Shown piece after piece: positions 1 to 5,946 of a stretch of 7,824 nt of DNA. The stretch covers positions 1-7,824 of the forward strand of contig JAEZKX010000185.1 in NCBI GenBank assembly GCA_023436025.1, written 5' to 3'. Below the pieces are notes generated by a model. The model did not search any database. It saw only the letters and a list, made by a program, of their open reading frames with translations, and was not told the origin of the DNA. The DNA is from Pseudomonadota bacterium. Lineage in GTDB: Bacteria; Pseudomonadota; Gammaproteobacteria; Burkholderiales; Burkholderiaceae_C. A program made the translations under genes and the position numbers. Every line of letters begins with the position of its first letter. The stretch's first letter is position 1.

Positions 1-957
1 GACGAACACATGGCGCGCGTCGTGCAGCATGCGGGTGCGCGCATCCAGCTCGACGCCGCGCAGGCGGCGCGGCGCGGCGCCGGCCTCGAACCACACGTTG
101 GGCTTGGGCTCGGTGAGGATCTCGCCGAGCGCGCGGGCCAGCGCATGCGGATCCTTCAGCGCCGCCGCCAGCGCCTGCTGCGCGAAGTCGTGCAGGCCCG
201 CCGGGATGGCGCCGGGCGCCGCGGTGGCCGGCTGGCCGGGGTCGCGGTAGATGCGGTCGTCCAGGCCGGCCGCGTCGTCGGCCAGGCGCTGCAGCAATTC
301 GCGCGCAAGCTCGGCGCGGCCGGGCGCACGGAAGCCGATCGAATAGGTCTGGCAGGCGCCCTCGGCGATGCCGTCGTGCGCCCAGCGCGGCGGCAGGTAC
401 AGCATGTCGCCCGGCTCCAGCAGGTACTCCTCCTCGGGCTCGAAGTGCGCCAGGATCTTCAGCGGCACGCCCTCCTGCAGCGACAGGTCGCGCTGGCGGC
501 CGATGCGCCAGCGGCGCCGGCCTTCGGCCTGCAGCAGGAACACGTCGTAGCTGTCGAAGTGCGGGCCGACGCCGCCGCCATCGGTGGCGAAGCTGATCAT
601 CAGGTCGTCCAGCCGGGCGGCGGGCACGAAATCGAAGCGGCGCAGCAGGTCGTGCGCCGGCCCGTGGTGCAGGTCGACGCCCTGCACCAGCAGGGTCCAC
701 CCCGGCTGCTTCAGCGGCGGCAGCGCACGCGGCCCGAACGGCCCGCGCTGCATCTGCCAGCCGCCGCGCTCCTGCACGACCAGGCGCGACTCCACCTCGT
801 CGCGCGCGGCCAGCGCGAACAACTGCGGGCGCGCCAGCAGCGGCTGCAGCCCGGGAAGGGCCTGGCGCACCAGCAGCGGCTTCTTCTGCCAGTGGCGCTT
901 CATGAACTGGGCGGGCGTCAGTCCGCCGAGCAGGGACGCAGGTCGATCGGTCTCCAA
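1..957 (-). CDS. roxA: Ribosomal protein uL16 arginine 3-hydroxylase (JmjC/cupin, RoxA/YcfD family), 3' end beyond window
   Basis: Fe(II)/2-oxoglutarate oxygenase of the bacterial ROX family; the E. coli member hydroxylates an arginine of 50S protein uL16. Reading the minus strand gives 319 uninterrupted residues that run off the left edge, so the C-terminus is missing (family members are usually about 370-390 residues). The N-terminus has the family segment LLGGLTPAQFMKRHWQKKPL. The JmjC core holds the iron triad: PHFDSYD gives His133 and Asp135, and LPPRWAHDG gives His194. RRRWRIG follows the first two ligands, as in YcfD. The start is uncertain. TTG at 957 (reading METDRPASLLGG) matches the length of related proteins as I know them and avoids overlapping slyD. 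An in-frame ATG at 984 would add nine residues and overlap the slyD start by 8 bp. Neither has a Shine-Dalgarno site. Family assignment is firm; the exact substrate is inferred from the family. Confidence 0.9.
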   Translation of the reverse strand, partial: METDRPASLLGGLTPAQFMKRHWQKKPLLVRQALPGLQPLLARPQLFALAARDEVESRLVVQERGGWQMQRGPFGPRALPPLKQPGWTLLVQGVDLHHGPAHDLLRRFDFVPAARLDDLMISFATDGGGVGPHFDSYDVFLLQAEGRRRWRIGRQRDLSLQEGVPLKILAHFEPEEEYLLEPGDMLYLPPRWAHDGIAEGACQTYSIGFRAPGRAELARELLQRLADDAAGLDDRIYRDPGQPATAAPGAIPAGLHDFAQQALAAALKDPHALARALGEILTEPKPNVWFEAGAAPRRLRGVELDARTRMLHDARHVFV

Positions 958-962
958 GGTGC

Positions 963-971
963 GACAATTCT
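963..971. promoter_or_regulatory. Possible shared bidirectional -10 region for roxA and slyD
   Basis: Only 19 bp separate the two divergent start codons (TTG at 957, minus; ATG at 977, plus). The plus strand reads GACAAT (963-968), 8 nt before the slyD ATG. The minus strand reads AGAATT (971-966), 8 nt before the TTG. The two starts are equidistant from position 967. A transcript beginning 6-8 nt after such a hexamer would start almost at the start codon. No recognisable TTGACA-like -35 box lies 17 bp upstream on the plus strand. This is a motif-level inference only. Confidence 0.35.
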
Positions 972-976
972 CGCCT

Positions 977-1468
977 ATGGACATCACCCCGCGCTGCGTC
1001 GTCGCGCTGACCTGGACCTTGAAGGACACGCTGGGCGAGGAACTCGACCGCCTCGAAGAACCGGTGGAATTCCTGGTGGGCGGCAAGGACCTGCTGGCCA
1101 AGATCGAGGAAGCCCTGCAAGGCCACGCCCCAGGCGACAGCCTCGACCTGCACCTCGAGCCGGAAGACGCCTTCGGCGACTACGACGAACAGAAGGTGTT
1201 CCTGGAGCCGCGCAGCGTCTTCCCCGCCGAAGTGGAGCCGGGCATGACCTTCGAGGGCCTGCCGAGCGGCGCCACCAGCGCCAATGCGCCGGCCGACCTG
1301 CTCTACACGGTCACCGACGTCTACCCCGAGCACGTCGTGCTCGATGGCAACCATCCGCTCGCCGGCATCGCGCTGCGGCTGCACCTGAAGGTGGAGGCCG
1401 TGCGGGAAGCCAGCGACGAGGAGCGGGAGGCGGGAACAGTGGGCGTGGGCTTCTTCCGCATCGGATAA
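977..1468 (+). CDS. slyD: SlyD-type FKBP peptidyl-prolyl cis-trans isomerase
   Basis: A 163-residue cytosolic prolyl isomerase and folding chaperone. The FKBP core is split by an insert-in-flap chaperone domain (about residues 65-120). The N-terminal part has the SlyD-like VGGKDLLAKIEEALQG (residues 34-49). The core resumes with the hallmark LDGNHPLAG (residues 122-130) and a final beta strand, LRLHLKVEAV. It ends in a short acidic stretch and GFFRIG; the His/Cys-rich metal-binding tail of E. coli SlyD is absent, so a role in nickel delivery is unlikely. The ATG at 977 is chosen because the protein begins like its relatives there and the upstream continuation is roxA antisense. There is no Shine-Dalgarno site before it. 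It is transcribed divergently from roxA and ends just before a bidirectional terminator. SlyD-type FKBP is firm; the precise sub-family name is less so. Confidence 0.92.
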   Translation: MDITPRCVVALTWTLKDTLGEELDRLEEPVEFLVGGKDLLAKIEEALQGHAPGDSLDLHLEPEDAFGDYDEQKVFLEPRSVFPAEVEPGMTFEGLPSGATSANAPADLLYTVTDVYPEHVVLDGNHPLAGIALRLHLKVEAVREASDEEREAGTVGVGFFRIG

Positions 1469-1491
1469 GCGCACCCTGCTGCGCGCACAAA

Positions 1492-1518
1492 AAAAAGCCC
1501 CGCAGCGCGGGGCTTTTT
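1492..1518. terminator. Bidirectional rho-independent terminator between slyD and the lipoprotein gene
   Basis: A perfect 7-bp GC stem, GCCCCGC (1497-1503) and GCGGGGC (1507-1513), closes on the 3-nt loop AGC. It is flanked by A residues on the left (1489-1496) and TTTTT on the right (1514-1518), so it has a U-tract in both directions. It sits 28 bases after the slyD stop and 23 bases after the lipoprotein stop, ideally placed to end both convergent transcripts. Confidence 0.93.
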
Positions 1519-1535
1519 CGTGCAGCCGTGGGGGG

Positions 1536-2027
1536 TCAGGCGCGGTAGATCACGCCGTTGTCCACCCGCACGCGGTCGCCCACGCGCAGGTCGCCGGTGG
1601 CGGGCACCTCGTAGACCCGGGTGTAGCCCTGGTCCGTCTGCATCGTGATGCGGTAGCCCGGGGCGGTGGTGTAGCCGCGCTGGTCGCGCGCGATGCGGTT
1701 GCCCACCGCGGCGCCGCCGACGGCACCCAGCACCGTGGCCGCCGCGCGGCCGCCACCGCTGCCGATCTGGTTGCCCAGCACGCCACCCAGCAGGCCGCCG
1801 ACCACGGCACCCAGGACATTGCTGCCGCCCGGGTTGGCCGCGACGTTGCTGCCGGCGGGCAGGTACTGGATGCCCACGATGCGACCGTACTCGATGCCGG
1901 CGACCGGCGCGGTCGACGCGGGATACGAGGGATAGCTGGAGCCGTAGACCGGCATCGGTTCGGTGGCGCAACCGGCCAGCATGGCGAGGGCGACGCCGCC
2001 GGCGGCGAGCGAAAGTGTCATGCGCAT
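1536..2027 (-). CDS. Glycine-zipper 2TM-domain outer-membrane lipoprotein (SlyB / 17-kDa antigen-like)
   Basis: A 163-residue lipoprotein. A short signal peptide (residues 1-19) ends in the lipobox LAGC with the lipidated Cys20; residue +2 is Ala, so outer-membrane sorting is expected. After a Tyr/Pro/Ser linker comes a glycine-zipper region (about residues 71-112) with two glycine-rich helices, LGAVVGGLLGGVLGNQIG and LGAVGGAAVGNRI, as in the Rickettsia 17-kDa antigen/SlyB superfamily. The C-terminal 45 residues form a small beta-rich domain ending VRVDNGVIYRA. The start at 2027 is supported by a strong Shine-Dalgarno AAGGAG (plus-strand 2034-2039) six bases upstream; a second in-frame ATG two codons later is less well spaced. 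Such proteins are usually linked to envelope integrity or stress, but the exact role here is unknown. It lies downstream of dut on the same strand, separated from it by a terminator hairpin. Confidence 0.88.
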   Translation of the reverse strand: MRMTLSLAAGGVALAMLAGCATEPMPVYGSSYPSYPASTAPVAGIEYGRIVGIQYLPAGSNVAANPGGSNVLGAVVGGLLGGVLGNQIGSGGGRAAATVLGAVGGAAVGNRIARDQRGYTTAPGYRITMQTDQGYTRVYEVPATGDLRVGDRVRVDNGVIYRA

Positions 2028-2033
2028 AGTGTT

Positions 2034-2039
2034 CTCCTT
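2034..2039 (-). promoter_or_regulatory. Shine-Dalgarno site of the glycine-zipper lipoprotein gene
   Basis: The minus strand reads AAGGAG six bases before the ATG at 2027. It fixes this start over the alternative ATG at 2021 and is the clearest ribosome-binding site in the window. In the 122 bases between it and the dut terminator I see no convincing promoter. Confidence 0.8.
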
Positions 2040-2149
2040 CGGATCGGAAGATGTTCCACAGGCGCCGCGCGGGCGGCGGCCATGTGCACGCATTGGAGCC
2101 GGCCCCAGCCGCAGGAGACCGCGGCCATCGGCGCGATGGCATGTAGGAG

Positions 2150-2177
2150 AAAACGTGCGCGGCCCGAGCGCCGCGCA
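2150..2177 (-). terminator. Rho-independent terminator of the coaBC-dut operon
   Basis: On the minus strand, immediately after the dut stop, an 8-bp stem TGCGCGGC / GCCGCGCA (plus-strand arms 2170-2177 and 2156-2163) encloses a 6-nt loop and is followed by CG and four U residues (2153-2150). The stem is strong, but the U-tract is short and offset by two bases, so termination may be partial. Confidence 0.6.
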
Positions 2178-2181
2178 GTCC

Positions 2182-2628
2182 TCACGACTTGCCGGTCGAG
2201 CCGTAGCCGCCGCCGCCGCGCAGGGTGGGCGGAAACTCCTGCACGACATTGAAACTCGCCTGCACCACCGGCACGATCACCAGTTGCGCCAGCCGCTCCA
2301 TCGGCTGCAGCGTGAACGGCACCGTACTGCGGTTCCACGCACTCACCATCAGCTGGCCCTGGTAGTCGCTGTCGATCAGCCCCACCAGGTTGCCCAGCAC
2401 GATGCCGTGCTTGTGGCCCAGGCCCGAGCGCGGCAGGATCAGCGCGGCATGGCCCGGATCCTGGATCCAGATGGCGATGCCGGTGGGCACCAGTTGCCAG
2501 GCATTGGGCTGCAGCACCAGCGGCGCGTCGATGCAGGCCCGCAGGTCGAGGCCGGCGCTGCCGGGCGTGGCGTATTCGGGGAGCTGGTCCGCCATGCGCG
2601 GATCCAGGATCTTGACGTCGATGCGCAT
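2182..2628 (-). CDS. dut: Deoxyuridine 5'-triphosphate nucleotidohydrolase (dUTPase)
   Basis: Hydrolyses dUTP to dUMP and pyrophosphate, keeping uracil out of DNA and supplying dUMP for thymidylate synthesis. It is 148 residues, the normal size for the homotrimeric all-beta family. All five motifs are present: I, TPGSAGLDLRA (21-31, with Asp28); II, PRSGLG (66-71); III, GLIDSDYQGQL (83-93, with the catalytic-type Asp86); IV, RLAQLVIVPV (112-121); and V, the glycine-rich RGGGGYGSTG (137-146). In motif V, Tyr142 replaces the more usual Phe that stacks on uracil, a conservative change. It starts 7 bases after the coaBC stop, with no clear Shine-Dalgarno site, so translation is probably coupled to coaBC. 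A hairpin terminator follows. Confidence 0.97.
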   Translation of the reverse strand: MRIDVKILDPRMADQLPEYATPGSAGLDLRACIDAPLVLQPNAWQLVPTGIAIWIQDPGHAALILPRSGLGHKHGIVLGNLVGLIDSDYQGQLMVSAWNRSTVPFTLQPMERLAQLVIVPVVQASFNVVQEFPPTLRGGGGYGSTGKS

Positions 2629-2635
2629 GGGGGTC

Positions 2636-3859
2636 TCAGGCGGAAACAGGGGTGATGCGGCGCGCGATCTCGGCGACCAGGCGGCGCGCGAGTTCCAGCT
2701 TGGGCGCGCGCGGCAGCTCCTGGACACCGTCGGCGTCGACCAGCAGCATCTGGTTGTCGTCCTGGCCGAAAGTGAGCGGGCCGATGTTGCCCACCAGCAG
2801 CGGAATGCCCTTGCGTTCGCGCTTGGCCTTGGCGTGGTTCACCAGGTCGTGGCTCTCGGCGGCGAAGCCGACGCAGAACAGCTCGCCCCGGCGGGCGCGC
2901 TCCGACTGGGCCACGGCCAGCAGGATGTCGGGATTCTCGGCGAAGGCCACCGTGGGCGCCGCGCCGCTGCCGTCCTTCTTGATCTTGCGTTCGGCCTGCG
3001 TGAGCGGGCGCCAGTCGGCGACGGCGGCCGTCGCCACGAACACGTCGGCCAGCGGCACGGCCACCGTGGTGGCGGCCAGCATGTCGCGCGCCGACTTCAC
3101 GTCGACGCGCTGCACGCCGCGCGGCGTGGTCAGGCTCACCGGGCCGGCCACCAGGGTGACCTGGGCGCCGGCCTCGCGCGCGGCCCGCGCGATGGCGAAC
3201 CCCATCTTGCCCGAGGAATGGTTGGTGATGCCGCGGATCGGGTCGAGCGCCTCGAAGGTGGGGCCGGCGGTGACGACCACGCGCTTGCCCGCCAGCAGCT
3301 TGGGCTGGAAGAAGGCCACCAGGTCCTCCAGCAGTTCGGCCGGCTCCAGCATGCGGCCGTCCCCAGTCTCGCCGCAGGCCTGGAAGCCGCTGCCCACGCC
3401 CAGCAGGGTGGCGCCGTCGGCGGCCAGCTGCGCCATGTTGCGCCGCGTCGCCGGGTGGGCCCACATCTCGCGGTTCATCGCCGGCGCCACCAGCAGCGGC
3501 ACGCGGTCGATGGGGCGCGCCAGGCACATCAGGCTCAGGAGCTCGTCGGCGCGCCCGTGGACCAGCTTGGCGAGGAAGTCGGCGCTGCACGGCGCCAGCA
3601 GGATGGCGTCGGACTGGCGCGACAGGTTGATGTGCGGCATGTTGTTCGGCTCGCGCGCGTCCCACTGCGAGGTGTAGACGGGGCGCCCGGACAGGGCCTG
3701 CATGGTGACGGGCGTGATGAACTGCTCGGCGGCCTGGGTCATCACCACCTGCACGGTGGCGCCTTCCTTCACCAGTGCGCGCGTCAGTTCAGCCGCCTTG
3801 TAGCACGCGATGCCCCCGGTGAGCCCGAGGACGATGTGCCGGCCGGCAAGGTCGTTCAT
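2636..3859 (-). CDS. coaBC: Bifunctional phosphopantothenoylcysteine decarboxylase / phosphopantothenate-cysteine ligase
   Basis: Carries out two consecutive steps of coenzyme A synthesis: CTP-dependent joining of cysteine to 4'-phosphopantothenate (CoaB), then FMN-dependent decarboxylation to 4'-phosphopantetheine (CoaC). It is 407 residues, close to the 406 of E. coli Dfp. The N-terminal CoaC flavoprotein domain (about 1-185) has LGLTGGIACYKA (11-22), the active-site His76 in PHINLSR, PAMNREMW (126-133) with the substrate-binding Asn129, and Cys162 in ACGETGDGRM. The C-terminal CoaB domain (about 190-407) has VVVTAGPTFEALDPIRGITN (194-213), SSGKMG and ATAAVADWRP. The ATG at 3859 gives the usual MxxLAGRHIVLG start. 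No Shine-Dalgarno site precedes it; a TACACT hexamer sits 7 bases upstream, suggesting a leaderless transcript. It is first in an operon with dut and divergent from pyrG, whose CTP product CoaB consumes. Confidence 0.97.
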   Translation of the reverse strand: MNDLAGRHIVLGLTGGIACYKAAELTRALVKEGATVQVVMTQAAEQFITPVTMQALSGRPVYTSQWDAREPNNMPHINLSRQSDAILLAPCSADFLAKLVHGRADELLSLMCLARPIDRVPLLVAPAMNREMWAHPATRRNMAQLAADGATLLGVGSGFQACGETGDGRMLEPAELLEDLVAFFQPKLLAGKRVVVTAGPTFEALDPIRGITNHSSGKMGFAIARAAREAGAQVTLVAGPVSLTTPRGVQRVDVKSARDMLAATTVAVPLADVFVATAAVADWRPLTQAERKIKKDGSGAAPTVAFAENPDILLAVAQSERARRGELFCVGFAAESHDLVNHAKAKRERKGIPLLVGNIGPLTFGQDDNQMLLVDADGVQELPRAPKLELARRLVAEIARRITPVSA

Positions 3860-3866
3860 GGGCAGG

Positions 3867-3872
3867 AGTGTA
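3867..3872 (-). promoter_or_regulatory. Putative -10 box (TACACT) for coaBC-dut
   Basis: The minus strand reads TACACT, a good -10 hexamer (TAnnnT), ending 7 bases before the coaBC ATG at 3859. The expected start of transcription is therefore at or next to the A of the start codon. No good -35 match lies 16-18 bp upstream. Inference from motif and spacing only. Confidence 0.45.
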
Positions 3873-3897
3873 AGGCGACGGCCTCTTCCCTCACCCG

Positions 3898-3903
3898 TAT
3901 AAT
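3898..3903 (+). promoter_or_regulatory. Putative -10 box (TATAAT) for pyrG
   Basis: This is a perfect sigma-70 -10 consensus hexamer in an otherwise GC-rich region, 45 bases before the pyrG ATG. Transcription would start near 3909-3911 and give a leader of about 38-40 nt. No clear TTGACA-like -35 box is present at the right distance, so activity may depend on another contact or factor. It lies only 26 bases from the opposing coaBC -10 candidate. Confidence 0.6.
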
Positions 3904-3922
3904 CTCGCTTTACCACCTCCCC

Positions 3923-3941
3923 GGGGACCTGCGCAGTCCCC
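3923..3941 (+). other. Hairpin in the pyrG 5' leader
   Basis: GGGGAC (3923-3928) and GTCCCC (3936-3941) form a 6-bp stem with a 7-nt loop, ending 7 bases before the pyrG start codon, where a Shine-Dalgarno site would normally lie. CCCCGGGG (3919-3926) overlaps it and could form a competing structure. No U-tract follows, so it is not a terminator. A regulatory role is inference. Confidence 0.45.
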
Positions 3942-3948
3942 AACTGAC

Positions 3949-5631
3949 ATGACCAAATTCGTCTTCGTCACCGGCGGTGTGGTGTCCTCCCTGGGCAAGG
4001 GAATCGCCTCAGCCTCCCTTGCAGCGATCCTGGAGTCGCGGGGCCTCCAAGTCACCCTCATCAAGCTCGACCCGTACATCAACGTCGATCCGGGCACCAT
4101 GTCGCCGTTCCAGCACGGCGAGGTGTTCGTCACCGACGACGGCGCGGAGACCGACCTCGACCTGGGCCACTACGAGCGCTTCGTCACCACGCGGATGCGC
4201 AAGGCCAACAACTTCACCACCGGCCAGATCTACAAGTCGGTGCTCGAGAAGGAACGGCGCGGCGACTACCTCGGCAAGACGGTGCAGGTCATCCCGCACG
4301 TCACCAACGAGATCCAGGAGTACATCCGCCGCGGCGCCGGCCTCGGCACCGACAACGAGGTCGACGTCGCCATCGTCGAGATCGGCGGCACCGTCGGCGA
4401 CATCGAGTCCCTGCCCTTCCTCGAAGCGGTGCGCCAGATGGCGCTCAAGCAGGGCCCCAACAACTCCGCCTTCGTCCACCTCACCTACGTGCCCTTCATC
4501 CAGGCCGCCGGCGAGCTCAAGACCAAGCCGACCCAGCACACGGTGCAGAAGCTGCGCGAGATCGGCATCCAGCCCGACGCGCTGCTGTGCCGCGCCGACC
4601 GCCGCATCCCCGAGGACGAGGCCGAGAAGATCAGCCTGTTCACCAACGTGCCGAAGTGGGGCGTGATCTCCATGCCGGACGTCGACACCATCTACAAGGT
4701 GCCGCGCGTGCTGCACGAGCAGGGCCTGGACGGACTGATCTGCGACAAGCTGCGGCTGAACACGCCGCCGGCCAACCTCAAGCGCTGGGATGACCTGGTG
4801 CACGAGGTCGAGCATCCGCGCGGCGAGGTGCTGATCGCCATGGTGGGCAAGTACGTCGACCTGTCCGACAGCTACAAGTCGCTCAACGAAGCGCTGCGCC
4901 ACGCCGGCCTGAAGAACCACGTGCGCGTGAGGATCGACTACGTCGACTCCGAGACCATCACGCCCGATTCGGTGGACCAGCTCGCCAAGTACGACGCCAT
5001 CCTGGTGCCGGGCGGCTTCGGCAAGCGCGGCATCGAGGGCAAGATCGCCGCGGCCCGCTATGCCCGCGAGAACAAGGTGCCCTACCTGGGCATCTGCCTG
5101 GGCATGCAGGTCGCCACCATCGAGTACGCGCGCGACGTCGCCGGCCTGCAGGACGCCAACAGCACCGAGTTCGAGCCCGCGACGCCGCATCCGGTGATCG
5201 CGCTCATCACCGAGTGGCAGGACGCGAGCGGCGCCATCCAGACCCGCAGCGAGCAGTCCGACCTGGGCGGCACCATGCGCCTGGGCGCGCAGAGCTCCGA
5301 TGTCGCCAAGGGCACGCTGGCGCACAAGATCTACGGCGACGTGGTGACCGAGCGGCACCGCCACCGCTACGAAGCCAACGTCAAGTACCTCGACCAGCTG
5401 CGCGCCGCCGGCCTGGTGATCTCGGCGCTCACGCAGCGCGAGCAGCTGACCGAGATCGTCGAGCTGCCCCAGGACGTGCACCCCTGGTTCATGGGCGTGC
5501 AGTTCCACCCCGAGTTCAAGTCCACCCCCTGGGACGGCCATCCGCTGTTCAACTCCTTCGTCGCCGCCGCCGTCGAGCACCAGGCGGCCGCGCAGAAGAA
5601 CAGCGGCAAGCCGCTCAAGGCCGTCGCCTGA
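3949..5631 (+). CDS. pyrG: CTP synthase (glutamine hydrolysing)
   Basis: Converts UTP to CTP using ATP and ammonia from glutamine, the last step of pyrimidine nucleotide synthesis; a cytosolic tetramer. It has 560 residues against 545 in E. coli, with a slightly longer polar C-terminal tail. The N-terminal amidoligase domain (about 1-270) opens with KFVFVTGGVVSSLGKGIASA, carrying the P-loop Lys17, and continues with KLDPYINVDPGTMSP and the DGAETDLDLGHYERF segment. The C-terminal class I glutamine amidotransferase domain (about 290-545) has the nucleophile Cys383 in LGICLGMQ and the His520/Glu522 pair in QFHPEF. The ATG at 3949 is the family start; no Shine-Dalgarno site is visible and a hairpin occupies that position. 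It is the first gene of a plus-strand run and ends 8 bases before the DUF1330 gene. In many Burkholderiales kdsA follows pyrG; here it does not. Confidence 0.98.
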   Translation: MTKFVFVTGGVVSSLGKGIASASLAAILESRGLQVTLIKLDPYINVDPGTMSPFQHGEVFVTDDGAETDLDLGHYERFVTTRMRKANNFTTGQIYKSVLEKERRGDYLGKTVQVIPHVTNEIQEYIRRGAGLGTDNEVDVAIVEIGGTVGDIESLPFLEAVRQMALKQGPNNSAFVHLTYVPFIQAAGELKTKPTQHTVQKLREIGIQPDALLCRADRRIPEDEAEKISLFTNVPKWGVISMPDVDTIYKVPRVLHEQGLDGLICDKLRLNTPPANLKRWDDLVHEVEHPRGEVLIAMVGKYVDLSDSYKSLNEALRHAGLKNHVRVRIDYVDSETITPDSVDQLAKYDAILVPGGFGKRGIEGKIAAARYARENKVPYLGICLGMQVATIEYARDVAGLQDANSTEFEPATPHPVIALITEWQDASGAIQTRSEQSDLGGTMRLGAQSSDVAKGTLAHKIYGDVVTERHRHRYEANVKYLDQLRAAGLVISALTQREQLTEIVELPQDVHPWFMGVQFHPEFKSTPWDGHPLFNSFVAAAVEHQAAAQKNSGKPLKAVA

Positions 5632-5639
5632 AGGACCCC

Positions 5640-5930
5640 ATGTCCAGCGCCTACATCCTTGCCAACGTCGACGTCACCGACCCGGTGCAGTACGAGCAGT
5701 ACAAGAAGCTGTCCACCATCGCCATGCAGGCCGGCGGCGCCGAAGTCTGCGTGCGCGGCGGCAGGACCGAGGTGCTGGAAGGCGACTGGTCGCCCTCGCG
5801 TGTCGTCCTCCTGAAGTTCCCCAGCGCCGAGAAGGCCCGCGCCTTCTACGAATCGCCCGAGTACCAGGCGGCCAAGGCCGCGCGCGAGGGTGCGGCGGTG
5901 ATGCGGATGGTGTTGATCGAAGGGGTTTGA
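5640..5930 (+). CDS. DUF1330 family small protein of unknown function
   Basis: A 96-residue protein starting MSSAYILANVDVTDPVQYEQ. The pattern of a beta strand, a DPxQYExY helix, the central RGGRTEVLEGDW and VVLLKFPS, then a helix ARAFYESPEYQAA is that of DUF1330, a dimeric alpha/beta-barrel (ferredoxin-like) fold. No signal peptide, membrane segment or recognised catalytic residues are visible, and no specific reaction is established for the family. The start at 5640 is supported by AAGGA (5631-5635), which overlaps the pyrG stop codon, so it is probably translated from the pyrG message with coupling. A DUF1330 gene just upstream of eno is, to my knowledge, common in Burkholderiales, but what this says about function is unclear. 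Confidence 0.88.
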   Translation: MSSAYILANVDVTDPVQYEQYKKLSTIAMQAGGAEVCVRGGRTEVLEGDWSPSRVVLLKFPSAEKARAFYESPEYQAAKAAREGAAVMRMVLIEGV

Positions 5931-5946
5931 ATGCGAATGCGGGCAG

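Noticed and set aside
10..1548. A 512-codon plus-strand open frame over the roxA region and beyond.
   Set aside because: It is antisense to the clear JmjC protein and out of frame with slyD; its Arg/Gln/Ala-rich translation resembles no family.
2390..3952. A 520-codon plus-strand open frame opposite coaBC and dut.
   Set aside because: The minus strand carries two complete, motif-verified enzymes here; the plus frame is a codon-bias shadow.
4009..5580. A 523-codon minus-strand open frame inside pyrG.
   Set aside because: It is a mirror frame of a highly conserved gene, with an Asp/Leu/Val/Gly-rich translation typical of antisense to GC-rich coding DNA.
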